64,000 bases of DNA from an uncultured Pelagibacteraceae bacterium. GTDB lineage: Bacteria; Pseudomonadota; Alphaproteobacteria; Pelagibacterales; AG-422-B15. The stretch covers positions 1 to 64,000 of the forward strand of contig CABYZG010000007.1 of the NCBI GenBank assembly GCA_902523455.1, in the 5' to 3' direction. This document shows, piece after piece, positions 8,697 to 16,478 of this stretch. A program made the position numbers and the translations under genes. Under the pieces are notes generated by a model. It searched no databases. It had not been told where the DNA came from and saw only the letters and a program-made list of their open reading frames with translations. Numbering within the stretch: position 1 is the stretch's first letter; each line of letters starts with the position of its first letter.

Positions 8697-10958
8697 TTAA
8701 AAATTATATCCTATGTCAAAATATAGGTTGTCTGTAGTGTCAGTAGTTTCGTTTTCCAGTACTGTTGCATATATAATATTTATAGGACCTATTGCAGAGT
8801 CCCAATTAAAGTTTACTCCTAAAGATGAACGCATTTCATGTTCATCATTGATGTTAGAATATGCAGGATTCTCTAACCCCCATACACTTCCAGCATCAAG
8901 AAATAATGTACTAGTAATATCAAAAGCATCTAGATTAAAATCAATATTTGTTTCAATAGATGTCAAATAATAATATTGTCCCCCTGTATAAGAATTACCT
9001 GTTCTAGGGCCAACTTTGCCGGACTTAAAACCTCTAAGCCTTTTACCGCCTAATTTAAAATTAGATGATAATGGCGCATATTTACTATTGTAACCATTCA
9101 AATTACCCGCCTCAAATTTAAAAGAACCAATTAATCTATTACTTAGTCTTTTATAAATATTATAGTCTATTCTATTTTTTAAATAATAACTCGTGCCACC
9201 TAGACCTGCTATATCTTGATCAACTTCAAATAAATATCCTGAAGAAGGTTTATATCTACTATTTCTCTTATCATACTTTAAAGTGTAACCAAGAGTAGAA
9301 ACAGTATCAGTTCCAGATAATAATCTTTCATATGCTGTAGCATTTGAGTCGGCTTTTATTTTAGAAGTAAAAAGTGAATACCTAGCACTGAAATACGTGT
9401 TGACAGAAAGAGGAAACTGTATTTTGAAACCTAAGCCTATGTCTTCAGTTTCATAATTAACAGATCCTGGATCTGTTACATCACTATAGAGACTGCCTGT
9501 CAGTGCAAGCTGTTTATTATTAAAATATGGTTCAGTGAAAGATATATCGTAAGTATTTTTTGTACTTGAAAAACTAGTTGTAAAATTTAATTTCTGTCCA
9601 TTTCCAAGAAAATTTGTTTCTTTTATTCCTAAATTTAACGATGTAGAATTTGCGCTAGAATAGCCAGCTCCTAGTGAGGCTTCACCAGTACTTTTCTCTT
9701 CAACAGTTATCTCTAAATCTAATTTATCTGGATAATCAGTCCTTATCTCTTTAATATCCACATCTGAAAAGAAATTTAACGCCCTTACTGAGTCTTTAGA
9801 ATAATTAATTGCGAACTTATTGTAAGCATCACCCTCAGTTAAAGAAAACTCTCTTCTAATTACTTTATCAACAGTTCTAGTATTTCCTGTAATATCAATT
9901 TTATTAATATAAACTCTTGGTCCCTCATTTATCTCAAAATTAATATTTACTAATTTTTTTTCACTATCTGTTGTTAGTTTGGGATTTATTTGAATAAATG
10001 TATATCCGCTCAGTTCAGCAGAATTTTTTATTAGTTTTACTGAGTCTTTGATTTTACTAGCATTATACGAGTCTCCAGTTTTAAAAGGTAATTGCTTGTA
10101 TATAAAATCTGAACTTATTTTATCTAACGCATTGGTAACACCCACTTCTCCAAAATTATGCTTATCCCCTTCCTTTACAGATAATATAATTTCAAAATCG
10201 TTTTTATTTAATGACAGTTGCGCAATTGCTGAAACAAAACGAAAATCAGGGTAACCATTATTATTGTAAAATTCAGTTACAAGTTGTTTATCATACTCTA
10301 ATTTATCAGGATCATATCTGTCTGCTGATGAAAGAAATCGCAATAATGTTTTTTCTTTTGTATTCATAATAGATTTGATTTTGGATGATGTAAAAACTTC
10401 ATTTCCAAGAATTATAATTTTAGAAACCTCTGCTACGTCTGACTCTTCAATTTCATAAGTTAAATTAATTCTATTGTTATCTAACAATTCTACTTTCGGT
10501 ATTATCTCAGTAGATAGTCTTCCAGATCTTTGGTACAAAGATAACATTCTATCTGTATCTTTTTTTACTTTACTTCTTGAATAAACAGATCTCTCTTTGA
10601 GAGATATTTCAATAATTAAATCTTCATCCTTAATTTTACTATTACCAGAAAATTTGACTAAATTTATTGTAGGGTTTTCTCTTACATTAATTTGAAGTTT
10701 ATTGTCTTCAAATGCAATTTCGATATTTGAAAATAGATTTGTGTCAAATAAATCTTTTAAAATTTTATTTCCAAGTTCCTCTGTATAAATATCACCTATA
10801 TTTATATTTGAATATGATATTACAGTTTCAATATCTACTCTCTGTGTACCTAATACGTCAATTTCATCTATTTTATTTACATCACTAAGAGATAATGAAG
10901 TAAATTTAAAAAATAAAAATATTAAAAGAAACAATCTAAATTTAATATGACGCAACAT
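8697..10958 (-). CDS. bamA: Outer-membrane protein assembly factor BamA
   Basis: Core of the BAM complex that folds and inserts beta-barrel proteins in the outer membrane. It has a signal peptide at residues about 1-25, five POTRA repeats over about 27-420 (each with the strand-helix pattern, e.g. IGDIYTEELGNKILKDL), and a 16-strand Omp85 barrel to the C-terminal Phe in LYFDIGYNF. The conserved L6-loop motif is present as KRLRGF. Length 753. In most Alphaproteobacteria rseP (mmpA) lies between dxr and bamA; here only 8 bp separate them. Confidence 0.97.
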   Translation of the reverse strand: MLRHIKFRLFLLIFLFFKFTSLSLSDVNKIDEIDVLGTQRVDIETVISYSNINIGDIYTEELGNKILKDLFDTNLFSNIEIAFEDNKLQINVRENPTINLVKFSGNSKIKDEDLIIEISLKERSVYSRSKVKKDTDRMLSLYQRSGRLSTEIIPKVELLDNNRINLTYEIEESDVAEVSKIIILGNEVFTSSKIKSIMNTKEKTLLRFLSSADRYDPDKLEYDKQLVTEFYNNNGYPDFRFVSAIAQLSLNKNDFEIILSVKEGDKHNFGEVGVTNALDKISSDFIYKQLPFKTGDSYNASKIKDSVKLIKNSAELSGYTFIQINPKLTTDSEKKLVNINFEINEGPRVYINKIDITGNTRTVDKVIRREFSLTEGDAYNKFAINYSKDSVRALNFFSDVDIKEIRTDYPDKLDLEITVEEKSTGEASLGAGYSSANSTSLNLGIKETNFLGNGQKLNFTTSFSSTKNTYDISFTEPYFNNKQLALTGSLYSDVTDPGSVNYETEDIGLGFKIQFPLSVNTYFSARYSLFTSKIKADSNATAYERLLSGTDTVSTLGYTLKYDKRNSRYKPSSGYLFEVDQDIAGLGGTSYYLKNRIDYNIYKRLSNRLIGSFKFEAGNLNGYNSKYAPLSSNFKLGGKRLRGFKSGKVGPRTGNSYTGGQYYYLTSIETNIDFNLDAFDITSTLFLDAGSVWGLENPAYSNINDEHEMRSSLGVNFNWDSAIGPINIIYATVLENETTDTTDNLYFDIGYNF

Positions 10959-10966
10959 AACTTTAC

Positions 10967-12118
10967 TTAATTACCAAGATATAAATTATTATCAATCCAA
11001 TTATTAATTTTCTTAATATCATTGAGTTTTGGATTAGCAATATTCGAATTTTTTCTAAAATACTTATCCATATTTACTTCATTTAATTTAACGATATCAA
11101 GAAATTTTATTCTTTTCTTTATAAATAAATTTACTAAAATTTCATTCAAGTAATTAAATATATGGGGTGCCAATCCTCCAACTTTCATTACTTGATAACC
11201 AAGTTTAATTGCTGGAAACTTATTTTTATCTATTGGAATGAATTCAAATTTGGAATAATTAGTTAATTCAATGCCTCTATAAGCATTAGAATATTTATTA
11301 AATCCAAAAAATAAAGATGAAATAGGAATACGCATATCTGGCTTGTTTAATAGTGCAGTACTTATACCATTTTCATAATTTATTAATGCATGAATAATAG
11401 CTTGAGGGTGTATTATAGCATTAATTTCATTATTCTTTAGATTAAATAAATATTTGGCTTCTATTATCTCAAGCGCTTTATTCATCATTGTGGCTGAGTC
11501 AATCGAGATCTTACTACCCATGTTCCAAACTGGATGCCTAATTGCTTGCTGAGGCGTTACAGAACTCAATTTATTTTTTGTATAATGCAGGAACGGTCCA
11601 CCTGTTGCAGTGATGGTAATTGATTTATATCTACCTAAATTTTGATTTAATAAATGATAAATTGAATTATGCTCTGAGTCTAAGGGTATAATTTTCGTTT
11701 TAAATTTTTTTGATAAACTAATAAATTTCTTTCCGAGTGTAATAATACATTCTTTATTAGCAATACCAACTATCTTTCCTGATTTTAATATTTTTAATAA
11801 GAGATCTAAAGAAGTTAATCCACTTGCAGCAAAAATAATAACATCAGTTTTTTTTGAAATAATATTATAAAATTTGGTATCATCATTAAATACTTCGTAT
11901 TTATTTAAATTAAATTTATTCAACAAATAAGCAGATTTCTCATTAAAACCAATTTTTTTTACGTTGTGAGATTTTGCAATCTTAAGAAGCTTTATAATAT
12001 TTTTATTGCATGTAATACCTTCAATATTTATTTTATCTAAGTTTTTACTTATTACTGACAATGTAGAACTGCCAATACTTCCAGTAGCACCATAAATAAC
12101 AACATTAATTTTTTTCAT
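10967..12118 (-). CDS. dxr: 1-deoxy-D-xylulose 5-phosphate reductoisomerase
   Basis: Converts DXP to methylerythritol phosphate with NADPH, the committed step of non-mevalonate isoprenoid synthesis. The NADPH-binding motif GATGSIGSSTL is at residues about 10-20. The metal and substrate residues are in PLDSEHNSIYH and in TATGGPFLHY. The HPVWNMGSKISIDSATMMNK stretch is a family signature. Length 383. It sits between cdsA (1-bp gap) and bamA (8-bp gap), so product flow toward UppS matches the operon content. Confidence 0.97.
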   Translation of the reverse strand: MKKINVVIYGATGSIGSSTLSVISKNLDKINIEGITCNKNIIKLLKIAKSHNVKKIGFNEKSAYLLNKFNLNKYEVFNDDTKFYNIISKKTDVIIFAASGLTSLDLLLKILKSGKIVGIANKECIITLGKKFISLSKKFKTKIIPLDSEHNSIYHLLNQNLGRYKSITITATGGPFLHYTKNKLSSVTPQQAIRHPVWNMGSKISIDSATMMNKALEIIEAKYLFNLKNNEINAIIHPQAIIHALINYENGISTALLNKPDMRIPISSLFFGFNKYSNAYRGIELTNYSKFEFIPIDKNKFPAIKLGYQVMKVGGLAPHIFNYLNEILVNLFIKKRIKFLDIVKLNEVNMDKYFRKNSNIANPKLNDIKKINNWIDNNLYLGN

Positions 12119-12119
12119 G

Positions 12120-12761
12120 CTATAAATTTGATATGCCGAAGATTAGAAAAACAATTATAAAGGAGTCAAATCTGTCAAGAAGCCCGCCATGCCCCGGCAT
12201 GATTTTTCCTGAGTCTTTAATAGAAGCATATCGTTTTAGCATTGAAACAATTGTATCCCCAACAAAAGATAAAGCGATAATAAATATTGTATAATAAATT
12301 GAAAATTTATATTCAATTTCCAAATAATAAAACAATAATTGAATAAGAAGTACTGTCATGAATACACCTGTAATTAATCCGCTTACGGTTTTACCCGAAC
12401 TTATTTTGGGCATTAATTTAACACCTCCAATAATTTTCCCTCCTATGTAAGAGAATGTGTCAAAAAACCAAATTGTGGCTATAGTAGCTAATATAAAAAG
12501 TAATGATACTATTTCAGTAATTAGCAAAAATAAAAATAAAAAAAAAGACAATACTGTAAATACCAAATATAAATTAAATATTAAATAACTTCCGTTTTTA
12601 TTTTTCATTTGATTAATCTCAAGACAAATGATTGATGTTATAAAAAGATAAACAATTACAGAAAAATAATTATTATATATAAGAGGCAATATAACTAATG
12701 GAACAAAAACAATAACAGACCCTAATCGATAAAGCAGCTCTTTTGTAAAAAAATCATTCAT
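12120..12761 (-). CDS. cdsA: Phosphatidate cytidylyltransferase (short form)
   Basis: Makes CDP-diacylglycerol from phosphatidate and CTP, the branch point of phospholipid synthesis. The C-terminal CdsA signature is intact: SMLKRYASIKD followed by PGHGGLLDRFDS with the metal-binding Asp residues. The protein is only 213 residues with about six membrane segments, compared with about 260-285 in most relatives. The shortening is in the N-terminal membrane part and internal loops, not the catalytic end. It directly abuts uppS. Confidence 0.93.
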   Translation of the reverse strand: MNDFFTKELLYRLGSVIVFVPLVILPLIYNNYFSVIVYLFITSIICLEINQMKNKNGSYLIFNLYLVFTVLSFFLFLFLLITEIVSLLFILATIATIWFFDTFSYIGGKIIGGVKLMPKISSGKTVSGLITGVFMTVLLIQLLFYYLEIEYKFSIYYTIFIIALSFVGDTIVSMLKRYASIKDSGKIMPGHGGLLDRFDSFIIVFLIFGISNL

Positions 12762-13457
12762 TTATTGACCAAAATTTCTTTTTCTTTTCATTAATTGGCC
12801 AAGAGCCCTGTTAAGATTGCTTATCTTAAAATCAGGCCATAATACTTTTGTAAAGTACAACTCAGCATAAGCACTTTGCCATAACATAAAATTACTTAAT
12901 CTAATTTGACCACCGGTTCTTATAATGAAATCTGGGTCTTTTGACTCAGGAATATAGAAATAATCTCTAAAATTTTTGGATGGATTTTTAAGTTTTTTTA
13001 TTTTTTCTACTGCGTCATTCATTTCTTGTCTTGATCCATAATTAAATAATAAATTTACAATGGTACCCTTATTGTCTTTGGTGATCGCGGTAACTTCATC
13101 AATTATACTTAACAATTTTTTTGATAATTTTTTTCTACTTCCATAATGTCTTATTTTAAGATTGTTATCATTAGCTGTTAAACTGAAATCTCTGTAAAAT
13201 TCAGTTATAAGATTAAATAAATTTTTTATTTCTGATGGGTTTCTTCTCCAATTTTCAGCTGAAAATACATAAAAAGAAATTTCATTTATTTTATAATCTA
13301 GATCTCTTAAACATTTGCATAATGAAATACAATTCTGAATCCCGTATTTGTGGCCAGTTTTTTTTTGGAGATTGTTTTTTTTCGCCCATCTTCCATTCCC
13401 ATCCATAATGATAGCGACATGGTTGATCTTTACTTTTGATAAATTAGATGAACTCAC
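12762..13457 (-). CDS. uppS: Di-trans,poly-cis-undecaprenyl diphosphate synthase
   Basis: Cis-prenyltransferase that extends farnesyl diphosphate with isopentenyl units to give undecaprenyl diphosphate, the lipid carrier for peptidoglycan. The diphosphate-binding loop IMDGNGRWAKK contains the essential Asp19. FSAENWRRNP, FIIRTGGQIRLSNF and the C-terminal LWPDF are the other conserved regions. Length 231. It lies between frr (6-bp gap) and cdsA (no gap). Confidence 0.97.
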   Translation of the reverse strand: MSSSNLSKVKINHVAIIMDGNGRWAKKNNLQKKTGHKYGIQNCISLCKCLRDLDYKINEISFYVFSAENWRRNPSEIKNLFNLITEFYRDFSLTANDNNLKIRHYGSRKKLSKKLLSIIDEVTAITKDNKGTIVNLLFNYGSRQEMNDAVEKIKKLKNPSKNFRDYFYIPESKDPDFIIRTGGQIRLSNFMLWQSAYAELYFTKVLWPDFKISNLNRALGQLMKRKRNFGQ

Positions 13458-13463
13458 TTAAGA

Positions 13464-14021
13464 TTATATTTTTTTTAAATCTTCTTCTTTATTTTTAAGG
13501 ATTTCATCAATACTTTTAATTTGATCTGTAGTAATTTTATCAATGTTTACTTGATACTTTTTAGAATCATCCTGTCCAATTTCTTTATCTTTTTCTAATT
13601 TTTTTACTTTTTCAATGCCATCTCTTCTTATATTTCTAACAGCAACTTTTGTATTTTCTGATATTTTATTTGCCATTTTTAAAAATTCAATTCGTCTTTC
13701 CTCTGTGAGCTGTGGTAGAGGTAATCTAATTAGATTTCCTTCAATCATTGGATTTATACCTAAATCTGACTCTCTTAAAGCTTTTTCAACAAGTGATATG
13801 TTAGCACTATCCCAAATATCAATATTTATCGTCCGAGGATCAGGTGTTGTTATATTTCCAAGTTGGTTAATATTCATTTTCTGTCCATACGCATCGATCT
13901 TGATTGAGTCCAGCATGTTTGGCGATGCCCTTCCAGCGCGTATTCCTTGCATATCTGACTTAAAAGACTGTATCGAAGAAACCATACGGCTTGTAACATC
14001 GTCTTTAATTATATCAAACAT
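13464..14021 (-). CDS. frr: Ribosome recycling factor
   Basis: Together with EF-G it splits the post-termination ribosome. At 185 residues it has the standard length. The two-domain design is visible: a coiled helical domain (residues 1-30 and about 105-185) carrying RAGRASPNML, and a small beta domain with ITTPDPRTINIDIWD. The KKYQVNIDKIT segment near the C terminus is conserved. It overlaps pyrH by 8 bp. Confidence 0.97.
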   Translation of the reverse strand: MFDIIKDDVTSRMVSSIQSFKSDMQGIRAGRASPNMLDSIKIDAYGQKMNINQLGNITTPDPRTINIDIWDSANISLVEKALRESDLGINPMIEGNLIRLPLPQLTEERRIEFLKMANKISENTKVAVRNIRRDGIEKVKKLEKDKEIGQDDSKKYQVNIDKITTDQIKSIDEILKNKEEDLKKI

Positions 14022-14733
14022 TGTTAATCTCAGAATATTGTTGCTTATTATTATATACGTTTTTGAAACAATTATTTCGTAAAATTGAAAATATTTTTAT
14101 TGGAATTTCATTATCTCTTGCAATACTTACTGCAGCACTGTCTAACACCTTAAGATTCTTAGTCAAATAGTTTTCATATGATGTTTTTTTAAGTCTTTTT
14201 GCTTTCTTGTATAAATTCGGATCTTTATCATAGATACCATCCACTTGAGTAGCTTTATATATAACTTGGCATTCAAGTTCTGCGGCTCTGAGAGCTGATG
14301 CAGTATCTGTAGAAAAATATGGATTACCAGTTCCAGCTGCGCATATAACAATTCTGTTTTTTTCCATATGTCTTATTGCTCTTCTTCTGATGTATGTTTC
14401 GCATATAGATTGCATTGGAAATGCAGACATAACCCTAGTTTCAACTTTTAATTTTTCTAATGAATTTTGCAAAGCAAGACTATTCATTACTGTGGCCAGC
14501 ATACCCATATAGTCTGCGCTGGCTCTATCCATGCCTTTTGCAGAAGCTGCTAAACCCCTGAATATATTTCCACCACCAATTACAACACAAATTTGTATTT
14601 TTAATTTTTTTAATGAGAGCAAATCATGTGAAATACGCTTGACAGTATTTAAATCAATTCCAAATTTATTTTTGCCCATAAGAGATTCACCAGATAATTT
14701 AATTAATATCCGGCTTAACTTTTTTTTGGGCAT
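14014..14733 (-). CDS. pyrH: UMP kinase
   Basis: Phosphorylates UMP to UDP, feeding pyrimidine nucleotide and UDP-sugar synthesis. It belongs to the amino-acid-kinase fold rather than the NMP kinases. The N-terminal LIKLSGESLMG and VIGGGNIFRG bind phosphates, ADYMGMLATVMN and GTGNPYFSTDTAS bind nucleotide, and VDGIYDKDP is the family signature. Length 239. It sits 3 bp after tsf and overlaps frr by 8 bp. Confidence 0.97.
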   Translation of the reverse strand: MPKKKLSRILIKLSGESLMGKNKFGIDLNTVKRISHDLLSLKKLKIQICVVIGGGNIFRGLAASAKGMDRASADYMGMLATVMNSLALQNSLEKLKVETRVMSAFPMQSICETYIRRRAIRHMEKNRIVICAAGTGNPYFSTDTASALRAAELECQVIYKATQVDGIYDKDPNLYKKAKRLKKTSYENYLTKNLKVLDSAAVSIARDNEIPIKIFSILRNNCFKNVYNNKQQYSEINNV

Positions 14734-14736
14734 CTT

Positions 14737-15564
14737 TTATGAACCTAATTCGTATCTGATAAATTGTTCTACAGAAATTTTACAATTATTTTTTTCTGCG
14801 CTTTGCTTAATGTAGTCTTCTACAGTTACTGCTGGGTCAATTACAAATTTTTGGCCTAATAAAGTGTTTTCCTCTAAAAATTTTTTTAATTTACCCTCGA
14901 GCATTTTTTCAAGAATATTATCAGGTTTACCGCTATCTTTGAGTTGTTGTTTTATTATTTCTTTTTCTGCGTTTACTAATTCATTGCTAAGGTCTTTTTC
15001 GGAAATTGATTTAGGATTCAAAGCTGCAATGTGCATGCATAGATTTTTACCTATTTCAGATACTTGATCACTATCAGTATTTAATTTTAGAAGGACCCCA
15101 ATCTTACCTAAACCTTGACCTACACTGTTATGAACATAGCTATGAATGTTTCCACTGATATGACTTGATCTTCTTAGTACTATATTTTCTCCAATCTTGC
15201 CTACTGCGCCACTTATTAGTTCGGCAACATTTTCATTATTGACCAATGTATTGCTTTCTTGACTCATAGATATATCTAAAATCGAGTTAACAAGACTATG
15301 AAACTCAGAATTTCTTGAAACAAAATCAGTCTCTGAATTAACTTCAATTATAGATGCTTTTTCTTCCTTAACTCTAACACCTATTAGACCTTCATTAGCA
15401 TCCCTGCCAGATTTTTTCTCAGCTTTTGCAATTCCTTTTTCTCTTAACAATTTAAATGCTTGAGATAGATCGCCGCCTGAGTCGGATAAAGCAGACTTGC
15501 ACTCCATCATTCCTGCACCCGACATTTTTCTTAATTCTTGCACCTCTTTTGCACTAACTGTCAT
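14737..15564 (-). CDS. tsf: Elongation factor Ts
   Basis: Nucleotide-exchange factor for EF-Tu. The frame is open upstream to 15615, but I place the start at the ATG at 15564, giving MTVSAKEVQELRKMSGAGMM, the typical N terminus. The extra upstream residues would be hydrophobic and lie inside rpsB. The N-terminal UBA-like domain (residues about 3-45), the TDFVSRN core contact with EF-Tu at about 80-86, and the coiled-coil C-terminal half are visible. Length 275. One base separates it from the rpsB stop. Confidence 0.95.
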   Translation of the reverse strand: MTVSAKEVQELRKMSGAGMMECKSALSDSGGDLSQAFKLLREKGIAKAEKKSGRDANEGLIGVRVKEEKASIIEVNSETDFVSRNSEFHSLVNSILDISMSQESNTLVNNENVAELISGAVGKIGENIVLRRSSHISGNIHSYVHNSVGQGLGKIGVLLKLNTDSDQVSEIGKNLCMHIAALNPKSISEKDLSNELVNAEKEIIKQQLKDSGKPDNILEKMLEGKLKKFLEENTLLGQKFVIDPAVTVEDYIKQSAEKNNCKISVEQFIRYELGS

Positions 15565-15565
15565 T

Positions 15566-16360
15566 CTATGGGTCCTCAGGGTCAGAAATATTGTTATTAG
15601 AATTATCACTATCACCTTTTACATCGGGCTTAGTAATCTCTTCTTTATTATTTTCCGAATTAATTTTGAAATCAATTTCTTTATCAGATGCATTGATTGT
15701 TTCTTTAATAAGTGAACAATATAAATCTATAGATCTACGTGAGTCATCATTACCTGGTATGGGGTAATCTATTTTATCTGGATCACAATTTGTATCAACA
15801 ATTCCAATAATTGGTAAGTTTAATAGATTTGCCTCAGAAACAGCTATGTGCTCTAGTTTAGTGTCAATAATAAATACTAAGTCGGGAGATTTTTTCATTT
15901 CACTAATTCCACTTAATGACTTCACTAACTTTTCATGTTTATTTGTGATTTTTAATATTTCTTTCTTTGTGAATTCATTGTCAGGATTAGATTTTAATAC
16001 TTCAAGTTCCTTCATTTTTTTGATCGATTTAGTAATTGTTGACCAATTGGTAAGCATTCCACCTAACCATCTATGATTCACATAAAACTGATTAGTTTCC
16101 TTTGCTAGAGTTGCAATTTTACCTGCTGCTTGTTTTTTTGTAGCTACAAATAGAATCTTTCCTCCCTTTGAAATCACATCATCAATAACTTTAAGTGCTT
16201 CACTTAGCATCTGTACTGTGTAGTTTAAATTAATTATGTGAATATTTTCCTTTGTACTATGAATGTACTTAAGCATTTTTGGGTTCCATCTTTGCGATTT
16301 GTGGCCGAAATGAACCCCAGCTTCAACAAGCTCTTTTAAATTAATATTTGGTATAGTCAT
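15566..16360 (-). CDS. rpsB: 30S ribosomal protein S2
   Basis: Small-subunit ribosomal protein S2. An upstream ATG at 16384 is in frame, but I chose 16360, which gives MTIPNINLKELVEAGVHFGH and has a GGAG Shine-Dalgarno sequence six bases upstream. The HKSQRWNPKM, RWLGGMLTNW and VDTNCDPDKIDYPIPGND signatures are present. The protein has 264 residues with an acidic, Asn-rich tail of about 35 residues after the conserved core. The leader can fold so that the Shine-Dalgarno sequence is paired (see 16361-16440), which would fit S2 autoregulation of rpsB-tsf. Confidence 0.96.
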   Translation of the reverse strand: MTIPNINLKELVEAGVHFGHKSQRWNPKMLKYIHSTKENIHIINLNYTVQMLSEALKVIDDVISKGGKILFVATKKQAAGKIATLAKETNQFYVNHRWLGGMLTNWSTITKSIKKMKELEVLKSNPDNEFTKKEILKITNKHEKLVKSLSGISEMKKSPDLVFIIDTKLEHIAVSEANLLNLPIIGIVDTNCDPDKIDYPIPGNDDSRRSIDLYCSLIKETINASDKEIDFKINSENNKEEITKPDVKGDSDNSNNNISDPEDP

Positions 16361-16440
16361 TTTTTTCTCCGGTTGTTCATCCACAGCAATTTGACCTTAT
16401 TACGGACCGGACAGCATTAGCTATCGCTGTGTGATATTTT
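16361..16440 (-). promoter_or_regulatory. Structured 5' leader of rpsB-tsf; possible S2 autoregulatory site
   Basis: Reading on the minus strand, a 5-bp hairpin ACAGC/GCTGT (16430-16426 with 16415-16411, 10-nt loop) is followed by TCCGGT at 16411-16406. TCCGGT can pair with ACCGGA at 16373-16368, covering three of the four bases of the GGAG ribosome-binding site. The stems touch at one base, so they either stack or exclude each other. Sequestering the ribosome-binding site is the usual way ribosomal-protein leaders work. This is a fold read by eye; no energy calculation was made. Confidence 0.4.
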
Positions 16441-16447
16441 GAATGTA

Positions 16448-16477
16448 ATTATATTAAATGAGTAAGCTTTACAACAA
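16448..16477 (-). promoter_or_regulatory. Putative promoter of the rpsB-lpxI gene run
   Basis: On the minus strand, TTGTTG (16477-16472) and a perfect TATAAT (16453-16448) are separated by 18 bp. They lie immediately after the dnaE stop at 16479. This is the only gap above 10 bp between nuoA and lpxI, which supports it as the start of the downstream transcription unit. Confidence 0.5.
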
Positions 16478-16478
16478 C

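Noticed and set aside
13615-14082. 155-codon plus-strand open frame across frr/pyrH
   Set aside because: It is antisense to two well-supported genes and has no recognisable domain; a shadow frame.
15565-15615. Longer N terminus for EF-Ts starting at 15615
   Set aside because: It would add a hydrophobic stretch unlike the family, encoded inside the 3' end of rpsB; the ATG at 15564 gives the standard N terminus.
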